5,821 nucleotides of DNA, from contig JAHWJF010000248.1 of the NCBI GenBank assembly GCA_019348515.1, positions 1 to 5,821 of the forward strand. The letters are read 5' to 3'. A program made the translations under genes and the position numbers. The DNA comes from Chloroflexota bacterium (lineage in GTDB: Bacteria; Chloroflexota; Chloroflexia; Thermomicrobiales; UBA6265). Position 1 is the stretch's first letter. Each line of letters opens with the position of its first letter. The notes under the pieces were generated by a model. That model saw nothing but the letters and a program-made list of their open reading frames with translations, was not told the DNA's origin and ran no database searches. This document shows, piece by piece, positions 1-4,997 of this stretch.

Positions 1-1
1 C

Positions 2-154
2 CGCGTCGGCACGCTGCGTGCCCGCTTGCGGCTGGGCGTCATCGCGCCGGAAGAGGTCGAGGGGCACCTCGCTGCCATCGAGGAGGAGATCGACGCCACG
101 GCGTCGCTGGCCCAGGACGTGCAAGCCTCCGAGTCGGGGTTGAGTAGCGCGTAA
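2..154 (+). CDS. C-terminal fragment of a possible histidine kinase (HisKA-like helices)
   Basis: An open frame enters from the left edge and ends at TAA 152-154, giving 50 residues. The fragment is strongly helical: an Arg/Leu-rich stretch, then GVIAPEEVEGHLAAIEEEID, an acidic amphipathic helix, and a short Ser/Ala tail. The spacing of a basic helix, a short turn with Gly and Pro, and a second helix containing an AIEEEID-like segment recalls the HisKA dimerisation hairpin of sensor kinases. No HATPase_c domain (N, G1 or G2 boxes) follows, so if it is a kinase relative it ends straight after the dimerisation region. A response regulator begins 23 nt downstream on the same strand, which fits a two-component pair. 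The phosphoacceptor His would lie outside the window. It could instead be any coiled-coil protein. The reading frame is fairly sure; the family is a guess. Confidence 0.5.
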   Translation, partial: RVGTLRARLRLGVIAPEEVEGHLAAIEEEIDATASLAQDVQASESGLSSA

Positions 155-177
155 GCAACGGCGGGGGCCACGATGGC

Positions 178-546
178 GTGAGGCGGATCCTGATCGTCGA
201 CGACGAGCCGGCCGTCCGGGAAGCAGTCGCCATGGTCCTCACAGACGAAGGGTACACGGTGCTGATGGCGCCGGATGGCCGCACGGCGCTAGAGATGATC
301 GGCGCCGCTCCCGATCTCCTCATCACGGATTTGATGATGCCGGAACTCGATGGTTGGGGACTCCTCGATCACGTGCGTGAACGACACCCGGCTCTGCCGG
401 TCATTCTCATGAGCGCCATCGATCCGACCCGTAGGCGAGGCCGATCTCTCCCCGCTCTCGATCACACGGTATTTCTCTCCAAACCGTTCGACCTTGAAAT
501 GCTGCTGGCTGCCGTCAGGCAGCTCACCGGTCATCGAGAGGCGTGA
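178..546 (+). CDS. Single-domain response regulator (CheY-like receiver)
   Basis: This 122-residue protein is one complete receiver domain with no output domain. It has the acidic pair D8/D9 in ILIVDDE, the phosphoacceptor D51 in LLITDLMMPELDG, the switch residue S79 in ILMSA, and the conserved K102 in FLSKPF. These are all the residues needed for Mg2+-dependent phosphotransfer from a histidine kinase. Such stand-alone receivers act through protein contacts or phosphorelay rather than by binding DNA. The start is GTG at 178, chosen because it gives the canonical RRILIVDDE N-terminus. The ATG five bases upstream reads ATG-GCG-TGA and stops at once. Only a weak G-rich stretch (about 163-167) lies upstream. 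It follows the possible kinase fragment by 23 nt, probably in one transcript. The segment around residues 82-95 is Arg/Pro-rich and somewhat atypical of receivers. The family call is secure; the partner is inferred. Confidence 0.93.
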   Translation: MRRILIVDDEPAVREAVAMVLTDEGYTVLMAPDGRTALEMIGAAPDLLITDLMMPELDGWGLLDHVRERHPALPVILMSAIDPTRRRGRSLPALDHTVFLSKPFDLEMLLAAVRQLTGHREA

Positions 547-716
547 CTGTCTCAGTGCAGTAACGCGCGGACGTTGACTGAGTCATGCTGAGGAACTGCA
601 CGTTGCACGAAGCGTCTCAGCTTGGGGTCGGGTCCGTCCGCGAAGAACGAGATTCTGCACGTTCGCCTGGGGTTGAGAACGACACCTCCGCCGTGTCGAA
701 GTATTCATCACTTGAC

Positions 717-760
717 ACAAAGCGAGCGGGCCCGGAGTAATCCGGGCCCGCTCGCTTTGT
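717..760. terminator. Perfect 20-bp inverted repeat, probable bidirectional terminator
   Basis: Arms 717-736 and 741-760 are exact reverse complements around a GTAA loop. The stem has a GC-rich core (AGCGAGCGGGCCCGGA) and ACAAA/TTTGT at its base. It lies between the response regulator, 170 nt upstream on the plus strand, and the cold-shock gene, whose stop is 26 nt away on the minus strand, so it could end both transcripts. Neither strand has a long U-tract beyond the stem; the only T-run is the TTTGT inside it. Termination may therefore be of the weak-U-tract type. The remainder of the gap (547-716) shows no convincing gene. Confidence 0.75.
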
Positions 761-785
761 CGCGTCCGTTTGGGTTCGGGCGATG

Positions 786-1010
786 CTACTCCGAGTCCTC
801 GGGGACGACGTTGATGGCCCGCTGACGGCCGGGATCGCGTGGGTCGGGGGTAACGTCGAAGCTCACACGCTGCCCAACCTGAAGCATCTCGAAGCCGCGA
901 TCAGCCACCGCGGAGTGGTGGAAAAAGAGCTCGCCGCTCCCTGAGTCGCCGTCGGGCTCGATGAACCCGAAGCCGCGATCACGAAGCGTTCTAATCGTAC
1001 CGGTTGCCAT
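786..1010 (-). CDS. Cold-shock domain protein (CspA family)
   Basis: This is a 74-residue single cold-shock domain, an OB-fold that binds single-stranded RNA and DNA and acts as an RNA chaperone. The RNP1 motif is RGFGFIEPDG (residues 12-21) and RNP2 is ELFFHHS (27-33), which carry the aromatic residues that stack on nucleic acid. The start MATGTIRTL is the usual CspA-type N-terminus. A longer frame exists back to 1070, but the start at 1010 is supported by GGAAGG at 1019-1024 with an 8-nt spacer. The length is slightly above the usual 65-70 because of an acidic, Ser/Gly-rich insertion around residues 20-26 and the PEDSE tail. The gene ends 26 nt before the perfect hairpin at 717-760. The leader upstream (1011-1139) can form a short GC hairpin at about 1042-1063, but no classical cold box is recognisable. 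Confidence 0.95.
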   Translation of the reverse strand: MATGTIRTLRDRGFGFIEPDGDSGSGELFFHHSAVADRGFEMLQVGQRVSFDVTPDPRDPGRQRAINVVPEDSE

Positions 1011-1139
1011 CGTCTTGGCCTTCCCTCTCTGCTGCGCTGCTTGCGCGGCGCCCCGGCGGCGCACGCACACTGGCTGGAGCCTTGCCCCTGCCAGGTCTTT
1101 AGCTAGTCCCGGCTGGCTTCCGACCGAGCCGGTTCACGC

Positions 1140-1262
1140 TCAATAGTGTTTCGCGGCCCCCGCCGCTACCGCTGACGGATCGTGTTGCGGCCGCGCGTCA
1201 AACGCATACGGCGACAGCTCCACCACCCGGTCTTCGGCAATCCGCGGATGTCGTGCTTGCAT
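1140..1262 (-). CDS. Doubtful 40-aa ORF in the leader of the cold-shock gene
   Basis: An ATG at 1262 opens a 40-codon frame ending in TGA at 1140-1142. The product begins MQARHPRIAEDRVVELSPYA and ends GAAKHY; it is hydrophilic and has no recognised motif. The frame fills part of the 282-nt gap between the 137-aa gene and the cold-shock gene on the same strand. Against it, there is no Shine-Dalgarno and the sequence just upstream is A/T-rich. TAAAAT at 1263-1268 could be a -10 element, in which case the transcript would begin inside this frame and the stretch would simply be the cold-shock leader. Nothing else in this gap looks coding. Recorded as a weak candidate. Confidence 0.2.
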   Translation of the reverse strand: MQARHPRIAEDRVVELSPYAFDARPQHDPSAVAAGAAKHY

Positions 1263-1292
1263 ATTTTACCGCTACTGTACGCGTTCGGGCCG

Positions 1293-1706
1293 TCAACTTG
1301 CCCGTTCAGCGGTTTCGGCAAGCACCTCATCGGCATGATGATTGGCTTCGCGACGCACCGTGCGCGCCACGGGCATCTGCAGCGGTGGCCGTGGCTGCTG
1401 CAGAATGGTGCGCAGCTTCGCGCATTGCTCGTTCGCCAGCCAGGCGCCCGCATCTTCCTTGATCGTGTCGAGGAGCTTTGGCAGCTCTATCTGCGAAGAT
1501 CCCCACCATCCTGCCCAGATCGCCGATCCGGAAACCGGGATCCCGCAGGAACTGCACTCGAAGGCGGCAAGACACCAGAAGCGCGGCTGGTTCGGGTCCC
1601 GCACCGGTGCGACACGGTACAACCGCTGATCGTCGCCGACCCGCAGAAATACGCCGAGTCCGCCGTTGCCCCGTAGCTCGATGACCTGGACGTCCATGTC
1701 GTCCAT
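1293..1706 (-). CDS. Conserved-looking hypothetical protein, 137 aa, Cys- and Trp-containing
   Basis: The family is not recognised. The frame has high third-position GC throughout and a plausible globular composition, unlike the competing frames on either strand. The N-terminal 45 residues look like beta strands (QVIELRGNGGLGVFLRVGDD, then RLYRV). They lead to a Cys/Trp-rich middle, C45, C51 and C54 (a CxxC, ECSSC), and then AIWAGWWG. A helical, charged C-terminal third contains C95 and ends in an Arg/His/Glu-rich tail. Three clustered cysteines suggest possible metal binding or a redox pair, but a complete zinc ribbon is not visible. The start is ATG at 1706, with GAGG at 1714-1717 and a 7-nt spacer; a GTG three bases upstream is the alternative. 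The start overlaps the stop of the preceding 30-aa ORF as TGATG, implying translational coupling. No function can be given. Confidence 0.75.
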   Translation of the reverse strand: MDDMDVQVIELRGNGGLGVFLRVGDDQRLYRVAPVRDPNQPRFWCLAAFECSSCGIPVSGSAIWAGWWGSSQIELPKLLDTIKEDAGAWLANEQCAKLRTILQQPRPPLQMPVARTVRREANHHADEVLAETAERAS

Positions 1707-1798
1707 CACTGCGCCTCAGTCAGGCGAGCGCACGAACCAGAATCGACGGACAGCTGGATGGGGTTAGAACGGGCGGTGGCGCGCTCTGGAAGGGTCAT
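1706..1798 (-). CDS. Small 30-aa ORF translationally coupled to the 137-aa gene
   Basis: ATG at 1796-1798 opens a frame starting MTLPERATARSNP and ending CARLTEAQ, with its TGA at 1706-1708. The ribosome site GGAGGTGA (1801-1808) is almost a perfect complement of the 16S tail, and its GGAGG core is 5 nt from the ATG. It is the strongest such site seen in this window. The stop overlaps the next ATG by one base (TGATG), the classic arrangement for ribosome re-initiation. The same frame is open upstream to an ATG at 1960, but the Shine-Dalgarno decides for 1798. The peptide is polar, with one Cys, no signal peptide and no membrane segment. It may be a leader ORF whose translation sets expression of the 137-aa protein, or a small partner protein. 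The start signal is strong; function is unknown. Confidence 0.55.
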   Translation of the reverse strand: MTLPERATARSNPIQLSVDSGSCARLTEAQ

Positions 1799-1930
1799 CT
1801 TCACCTCCGACTGCCCGCGCCCGGAAGGCCGCGAACTCTCACGAAGGTGGCGATGCCGCGTAGCGACTTCGATGCACGCACCTATCGTTCGATTACGCCC
1901 GAGGAAAATATCCTGAACGCGTGCAAAGGG

Positions 1931-1939
1931 AGCATACCA
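1931..1939 (-). promoter_or_regulatory. Candidate extended -10 promoter for the 30/137-aa gene pair
   Basis: Reading on the minus strand, TGGTATGCT matches the extended -10 pattern TGnTATAAT (TG present, 4 of 6 in the hexamer). It lies in the 185-nt gap between the topoisomerase stop and the 30-aa ORF, which otherwise holds no gene and no clear hairpin. It sits in a locally A/T-rich patch (about 1931-1955) that stands out from the GC-rich surroundings. No convincing -35 is seen at 16-18 nt. The distance to the ATG would leave a leader of about 125 nt. Weak, motif-only evidence. Confidence 0.28.
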
Positions 1940-1983
1940 TAAACGTAAAACGCGGGGCATTGACGCATAAGATCGGTGAGACG

Positions 1984-3129
1984 TTAGCTCCCTCCTGAGG
2001 GGTTCCCTTCCTTATGTCCCACCGTCGTCTCCTTGAGAAACATCAGGACCCAGCGTTCGTCCGCGTGGAGACCCGGGTCGCCCGTGCCGTTGCAATCGAA
2101 AAGGCAAAGGGTGCCGGTTTCGTAACCGAGGAGAACGGCGGGGTGAATGTATGAGGAGCGGCAGACAGCGCGCGTGTTGCCAAGACGCGCGGCTACCGCG
2201 TCGATGGCCGCGACGATATTCGCCTTCATCGCCGTCTGCGTCTCGGATTGGCCGTGGCCGCGCAGGGAGTGCGCGGCCAGCACCGTTCCCGCCCAGGTGC
2301 GAAAGTCTTTGGCGGTGAACTCCTCACCGGCGATCTCCCGCAAGTACGCGTTGACGTCGTCGGAGTAGAGGGCGTGTGGCTCGCCGTCCTCATCGAGATC
2401 CTGGAAAAGGTGTTGGCCCGGGAGGTCTTGCAGGCGCCGAATGATCGGCGCCACGCGGCGATCGCGGACGCCGATCTCGTGCATCTTGCCGCTCTTGCCG
2501 CGGAAGGCGAACCGCACCGTCGATCCCGAGACATCGACATGGTCGTCTTGCAGGGTCGTCAGCCCATAGGAGCCGTTGTCTCGGGCGTACTCGGAGTTCC
2601 CAACCCGGATTAGGGCCTCGTCGAGCAGGCGCACGATGGTGGCGAGGATCTTCTCGCGGGGGAGCCCCGGCAGACGGAGATCGGCCTCGATTCGCTCCCG
2701 AATCCGCGGCAGGGCCTCCCCGAAGGCGATCATGCGTGTGAACTTGGTCTCGTCGCGGGTTGCCCGCCACTTTTCGTGGTAGCGGTACTGCTTGCGGCCG
2801 CGGGCGTCGCGCCCGGTAGCCTGGATATGGCCGCGCGGGTCGGGGTTGATCCAGACATCAGTCCAGGCCGGAGGAATGGCCAGAGCATTGATGCGGCGAA
2901 GCTCCTGCGGGTCGCGGATGACGCCCCCTTCAGGGCCCCGAAAGCTCCAGCCCTTGCCGGCGCGGCGGCGGCTGATGCCGGGGCCGACGTCGGGGGTGTA
3001 GCGCAGCCCTGCGGCGCGGGCCGCGGCGACCGGGTCGTCAGCGAGATCCGTGATGGGCGCAGGCGATGAGATCAGAGCGGGTTTCTCAACTTCATGTGCG
3101 AGGGGTGCGCCGGTTGAAACGAGCGTCAC
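1984..3129 (-). CDS. DNA topoisomerase IB (poxvirus-type, bacterial)
   Basis: This 381-residue enzyme relaxes positive and negative supercoils by transient 3'-phosphotyrosyl cleavage of one strand, without ATP. The N-terminal part (about 40-135) is the topoisomerase IB N-terminal domain, including GWSFRGPEGG, NALAIPPAWTDVWI and GRDARGRKQYRYHEKW. The catalytic domain follows with the expected residues: R175 in LIRVGNSEYARDNGSYGL, K212 in FRGKSGKMHE, R277 in AKDFRTWAGT, N318 in LGNT (His in vaccinia, Asn common in bacteria) and the nucleophile Y327 in CRSSYIHP. All five are present, so it should be active. Length is normal for bacterial members. The start is GTG at 3129, 10 nt after the upstream gene's stop, with no clear Shine-Dalgarno, which suggests coupling to that gene. 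The first 30 residues are variable, so a slightly later start is possible. It should act on the nucleoid. Confidence 0.96.
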   Translation of the reverse strand: MTLVSTGAPLAHEVEKPALISSPAPITDLADDPVAAARAAGLRYTPDVGPGISRRRAGKGWSFRGPEGGVIRDPQELRRINALAIPPAWTDVWINPDPRGHIQATGRDARGRKQYRYHEKWRATRDETKFTRMIAFGEALPRIRERIEADLRLPGLPREKILATIVRLLDEALIRVGNSEYARDNGSYGLTTLQDDHVDVSGSTVRFAFRGKSGKMHEIGVRDRRVAPIIRRLQDLPGQHLFQDLDEDGEPHALYSDDVNAYLREIAGEEFTAKDFRTWAGTVLAAHSLRGHGQSETQTAMKANIVAAIDAVAARLGNTRAVCRSSYIHPAVLLGYETGTLCLFDCNGTGDPGLHADERWVLMFLKETTVGHKEGNPSGGS

Positions 3130-3139
3130 TTACCGCGGC

Positions 3140-3511
3140 TTATGCGGATTGTCGGGCTGTGGCGGCGTCGTCATCGCGCTGCCGTGAGAGCGCATGGGCC
3201 GCGATGACATCTTCGGCGATGCGATCGAGTCGCTGCGGAAGCCAGTCGGCTGCCGGCAGGCCGGACCCCAGACTAAGGACGTAATCCGCGCTTGCAGATG
3301 TTGCCAGCATCCGCTCCCGGTCGAGGACCGGCACTAACACATCATCCTCCACGATGTCCTGGGGTTCGGCGGGCAGCCCATCCCCTGACGTGATCTCGCC
3401 TTCGCTCGCGAACACCAATTCGTCGTTACGACGTCCTCGACGCCGCGCGCCCGCGCGATTGCAGAACCAGGGTCCTCGTGGCCGCCAGGGCCGTGACCTG
3501 ATGTACGTCAT
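3140..3511 (-). CDS. Hypothetical protein, 123 aa, upstream of topoisomerase IB
   Basis: The family is not recognised. Residues about 31-123 have normal coding composition: an acidic beta-rich stretch (EGEITSGDGLPAEPQDIVED), a hydrophobic DVLVPVLDRERM segment, then amphipathic helices with ADYVLSLGSGLPAADWLPQR and LDRIAEDVIAAHALSRQRDD. The first 30 residues are unusual, packed with Arg, Pro and Trp, and may not be translated. ATG 3511 has only a distant GAGG (about 11 nt), and GTG at 3413-3415 (residue 33) is an alternative start. The stop is 10 nt from the topoisomerase GTG, so the two genes are probably one transcription unit, and the product may help or regulate the topoisomerase. That role rests on position alone. 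There is no signal peptide and no membrane helix. Confidence 0.6.
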   Translation of the reverse strand: MTYIRSRPWRPRGPWFCNRAGARRRGRRNDELVFASEGEITSGDGLPAEPQDIVEDDVLVPVLDRERMLATSASADYVLSLGSGLPAADWLPQRLDRIAEDVIAAHALSRQRDDDAATARQSA

Positions 3512-3560
3512 CTGCTTCGTGCCTCGTCGAAAAACCGTGCGGGGCTTGGGATTCGCTTAT

Positions 3561-3573
3561 GCATGATTCATGC
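3561..3573. promoter_or_regulatory. 13-bp palindrome, candidate operator in a divergent region
   Basis: GCATGA-T-TCATGC is a perfect inverted repeat with 6-bp arms and a single central base. It lies between the minus-strand 123-aa/topoisomerase unit (starting at 3511) and the plus-strand Tat-signal gene (3666). Its right end overlaps the proposed plus-strand -35 hexamer at 3570-3575. It also falls within the spacer of a weak minus-strand promoter with CATAAG read at 3555-3560. That position suits a dimeric repressor controlling one or both directions. No regulator gene is adjacent. The symmetry is visible; binding is inferred. Confidence 0.35.
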
Positions 3574-3599
3574 CAGAAAGGCACAGGGGAGCGTATGAT
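3570..3599 (+). promoter_or_regulatory. Candidate sigma-70-like promoter for the Tat-signal gene
   Basis: ATGCCA (3570-3575, 4 of 6 to TTGACA), an 18-nt spacer, then TATGAT (3594-3599, 5 of 6 to TATAAT). Transcription would begin near 3606, leaving a leader of about 60 nt before GTG 3666. It is the best-matching promoter-like pair I could find in this gap. The spacer is one base longer than ideal and the -35 is modest. Confidence 0.4.
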
Positions 3600-3665
3600 G
3601 CGGCGCCACGGTGTTCGGACGCCTGGATCTGTTTGCCTTTGCGCATCATCGAAAGGAGCGAGGCT

Positions 3666-4310
3666 GTGTCTCCCGAGAATGATCATTTCATCCCCGGTCT
3701 GTCCGGATCACGGTCACGTCGCGTTGTCCTCCATGCCGGTGGGGCAATACTCCCCGCATTGGGAGCGTTTGCTCTCCCACGTGGCGTGATTGCCCAGGCC
3801 ACCCCAACCGCCGCAGGGCTCGGGAACCGGGCCCTCCTGGTGCAGAGTTTCAGCCGTGGCAGTCTGTTCCCGACCCAGGGGGACGTGGGAGTGGCGCCGT
3901 ACACGGTTATCCTCTGGGACTCAGCCGACCGCGGCTTCTTCTTCGCCAATTGGGCCAGCGGCGCCGCCGGGGTTACCCCGACCGAGCGCGTTCTGAACGC
4001 CATTGGCGGTGAACCCGGGCCGCTGCGAGCAGTGCTGACGGCGGCTCCGGCAGAAGCGAGCGGCGCGACCGCGTCAGGTGAGCAGGTCTGGGCGTTGAAC
4101 CTGGTCAGTGGCAGCGTCGGGTCGGACCCCGGGGCAGTCACCTATCAGGGCGAATCGCTGACTGACGAGGACGCCCTGGCATTGCTCGGCAGTGCCCCGG
4201 CGGACCTGCCCGACGGCCCGCGGGACCTGGGCAGTGGGTTCCTCATCCTCGCCGGGCTCTCCGCGTTCGACCCCGGTGATGGCGATGGCGTGCGGCTGGC
4301 GATGACCTAG
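3666..4310 (+). CDS. Tat-exported protein of unknown function, 214 aa
   Basis: GTG 3666 is chosen because AAGGAG (3653-3658) sits 7 nt upstream; the frame is open further back to 3570 but without such a site. The N-terminus carries a twin-arginine signal: GSRSRRVVLHAGG with R18/R19, a hydrophobic stretch (AILPALGAFALP), and AQA at residues 43-45 as a likely signal peptidase I site. The mature part is about 170 residues, acidic and Gly/Ala-rich. It shows strand-like segments such as RALLVQSFSRGSLF, YTVILWDSADRGFFFANWAS and EQVWALNLVSGSV, and an Asp/Gly-rich C-terminus with FDPGDGDG, which could bind Ca2+ but is not a full EF-hand. It has no cysteines and no C-terminal membrane anchor, so a soluble extracellular or cell-surface protein that folds before export is likely. 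No known domain is recognised. It converges on the PPOX gene with a 10-bp gap. Confidence 0.82.
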   Translation: MSPENDHFIPGLSGSRSRRVVLHAGGAILPALGAFALPRGVIAQATPTAAGLGNRALLVQSFSRGSLFPTQGDVGVAPYTVILWDSADRGFFFANWASGAAGVTPTERVLNAIGGEPGPLRAVLTAAPAEASGATASGEQVWALNLVSGSVGSDPGAVTYQGESLTDEDALALLGSAPADLPDGPRDLGSGFLILAGLSAFDPGDGDGVRLAMT

Positions 4311-4322
4311 CCCGAGGTCATC
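4301..4322. terminator. Hairpin enclosing the stop codons of two convergent genes
   Basis: GATGACCT (4301-4308) and AGGTCATC (4315-4322) are perfect 8-bp arms around a 6-nt loop. The left arm carries the first base of the plus-strand TAG (4308-4310), and the right arm carries most of the minus-strand TGA (4321-4323), so the structure is symmetrical for both transcripts. There is no U-tract. It may act as a short shared terminator or 3'-end stabiliser for both genes. Confidence 0.5.
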
Positions 4323-4782
4323 AGGACGCCCCACGGTCCCCGTCCGGCCGTGGGGTGAGCTCGATGTGTGTCGTGGTGTTCCGGCGCAGACGGTGAGCGA
4401 GCGGGACGAGGACGCCGTGCAAGAGGGGGTACTTGCGAGCCAGGAGACGGCCAGCGCGGGAGGACTCGCTTCCAGTGAGGATCCTCGCCTGGGCTGAAAG
4501 CGCCGGTCCGGTCGGGGTGCCCCGGGTAGTGGACGGAGCGATGATCACCTGTGGATTGTTCCGGATGCGCTTCACCTTCCCGGAGGTATCCCAACTGCGG
4601 ACGAACGCGCGGTTGCCGTCGACCACGATGCTGACAGGTGTCCCGACCGATGTCCCGTCGCGCCGAAACGTCGTCAGCAGAACGGTCTTTTGCCGGGCAA
4701 AGGGTGCGAGCGAGGCAGAGGTCGGCAGTGCATCATCAGTACCGTTTCGATCATGAACTTTTTGGGCATCGCGCATCGCCAT
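4321..4782 (-). CDS. PPOX-class, probably F420-dependent oxidoreductase (Rv2061-type)
   Basis: This 153-residue protein has the split-barrel flavin-binding fold of the pyridoxamine 5'-phosphate oxidase superfamily. Diagnostic segments are LLTTFRRDGTSVGTPVSIVV (residues 35-54), NRAFVRSWDTSGKVKRIRNN (57-76) and VIIAPSTTRGTPTGPALSAQ (79-98), then a basic helix and the closing strand HIELTPRP. The SGKVKRIRNNP and TxRGxPxGP motifs match the Rv2061 branch of F420-dependent PPOX enzymes, which are thought to use deazaflavin F420 rather than FMN to reduce unidentified substrates in the cytoplasm. ATG 4782 has GGAGG (4786-4790) only 3 nt away. The in-frame ATG at 4776 has a better 9-nt spacer and may be the true start. 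It diverges from the creatininase-family gene across 215 bp. The family is fairly sure; the cofactor is inferred from subfamily motifs. Confidence 0.86.
   Translation of the reverse strand: MAMRDAQKVHDRNGTDDALPTSASLAPFARQKTVLLTTFRRDGTSVGTPVSIVVDGNRAFVRSWDTSGKVKRIRNNPQVIIAPSTTRGTPTGPALSAQARILTGSESSRAGRLLARKYPLLHGVLVPLAHRLRRNTTTHIELTPRPDGDRGAS
4329..4355 (+). terminator. Candidate GC hairpin terminator for the Tat-signal gene
   Basis: CCCCACGG (4329-4336) pairs with CCGTGGGG (4348-4355), and the stem can extend by a wobble and one more pair. It begins 18 nt after the plus-strand stop at 4310 and is followed by a GT-rich stretch rather than a clean U-tract. The hairpin lies inside the last codons of the opposing gene, so its symmetry might only reflect the PRPDGDRG coding sequence. 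Confidence 0.35.
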
Positions 4783-4997
4783 CGGCCTCCGTTTCGAGAA
4801 GCGGCGGACATCGTTGTGTCGTTACTCAGGAGACGGTCAACCCCGCCTCCGCGTGACAGGCACCCGCGGATGACCGAGTACGAGCGGCGCTCGATTCACG
4901 CCCCCTTGTCCTGTCGTCCTGTCCCGGTGAAGATGCGCTCCACCGAAACCGGAATGACCAGCAGGCACGAGTGATCGCGCGGAGGGAAGGGCGGGGC

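Noticed and set aside
547..716. Short repeats and the TGACT-G-AGTCA palindrome (575-585) in the gap after the receiver
   Set aside because: The pieces are short and degenerate; they might be a decayed dispersed repeat, but one window cannot show that.
622..825. A 67-aa plus-strand frame between the receiver and the cold-shock gene
   Set aside because: It runs through the perfect hairpin and into the antisense of the cold-shock gene; no ribosome site.
1182..1676. A 164-aa plus-strand frame opposite the 137-aa gene
   Set aside because: It is rich in Arg, Pro and His with no motif and no ribosome site. The minus strand has better composition, a Shine-Dalgarno and a coupling overlap.
1960..1965. 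Plus-strand TTGACG as a promoter element
   Set aside because: No -10 follows at proper spacing and there is no plus-strand gene downstream.
2390..2770. Alternative minus-strand frames inside topoisomerase IB
   Set aside because: They are typical high-GC shadow frames; the topoisomerase frame contains every catalytic residue.
4835..4840. TTGACC on the minus strand upstream of the PPOX gene as a -35 element
   Set aside because: No acceptable -10 hexamer is found at 16-19 nt, so it is not called as a promoter.
4881..4893. CGAGC-GGC-GCTCG inverted repeat in the gap between the PPOX and creatininase-family genes
   Set aside because: Five-base GC arms with a 3-base centre are expected by chance at this base composition, and no promoter motif adjoins it.
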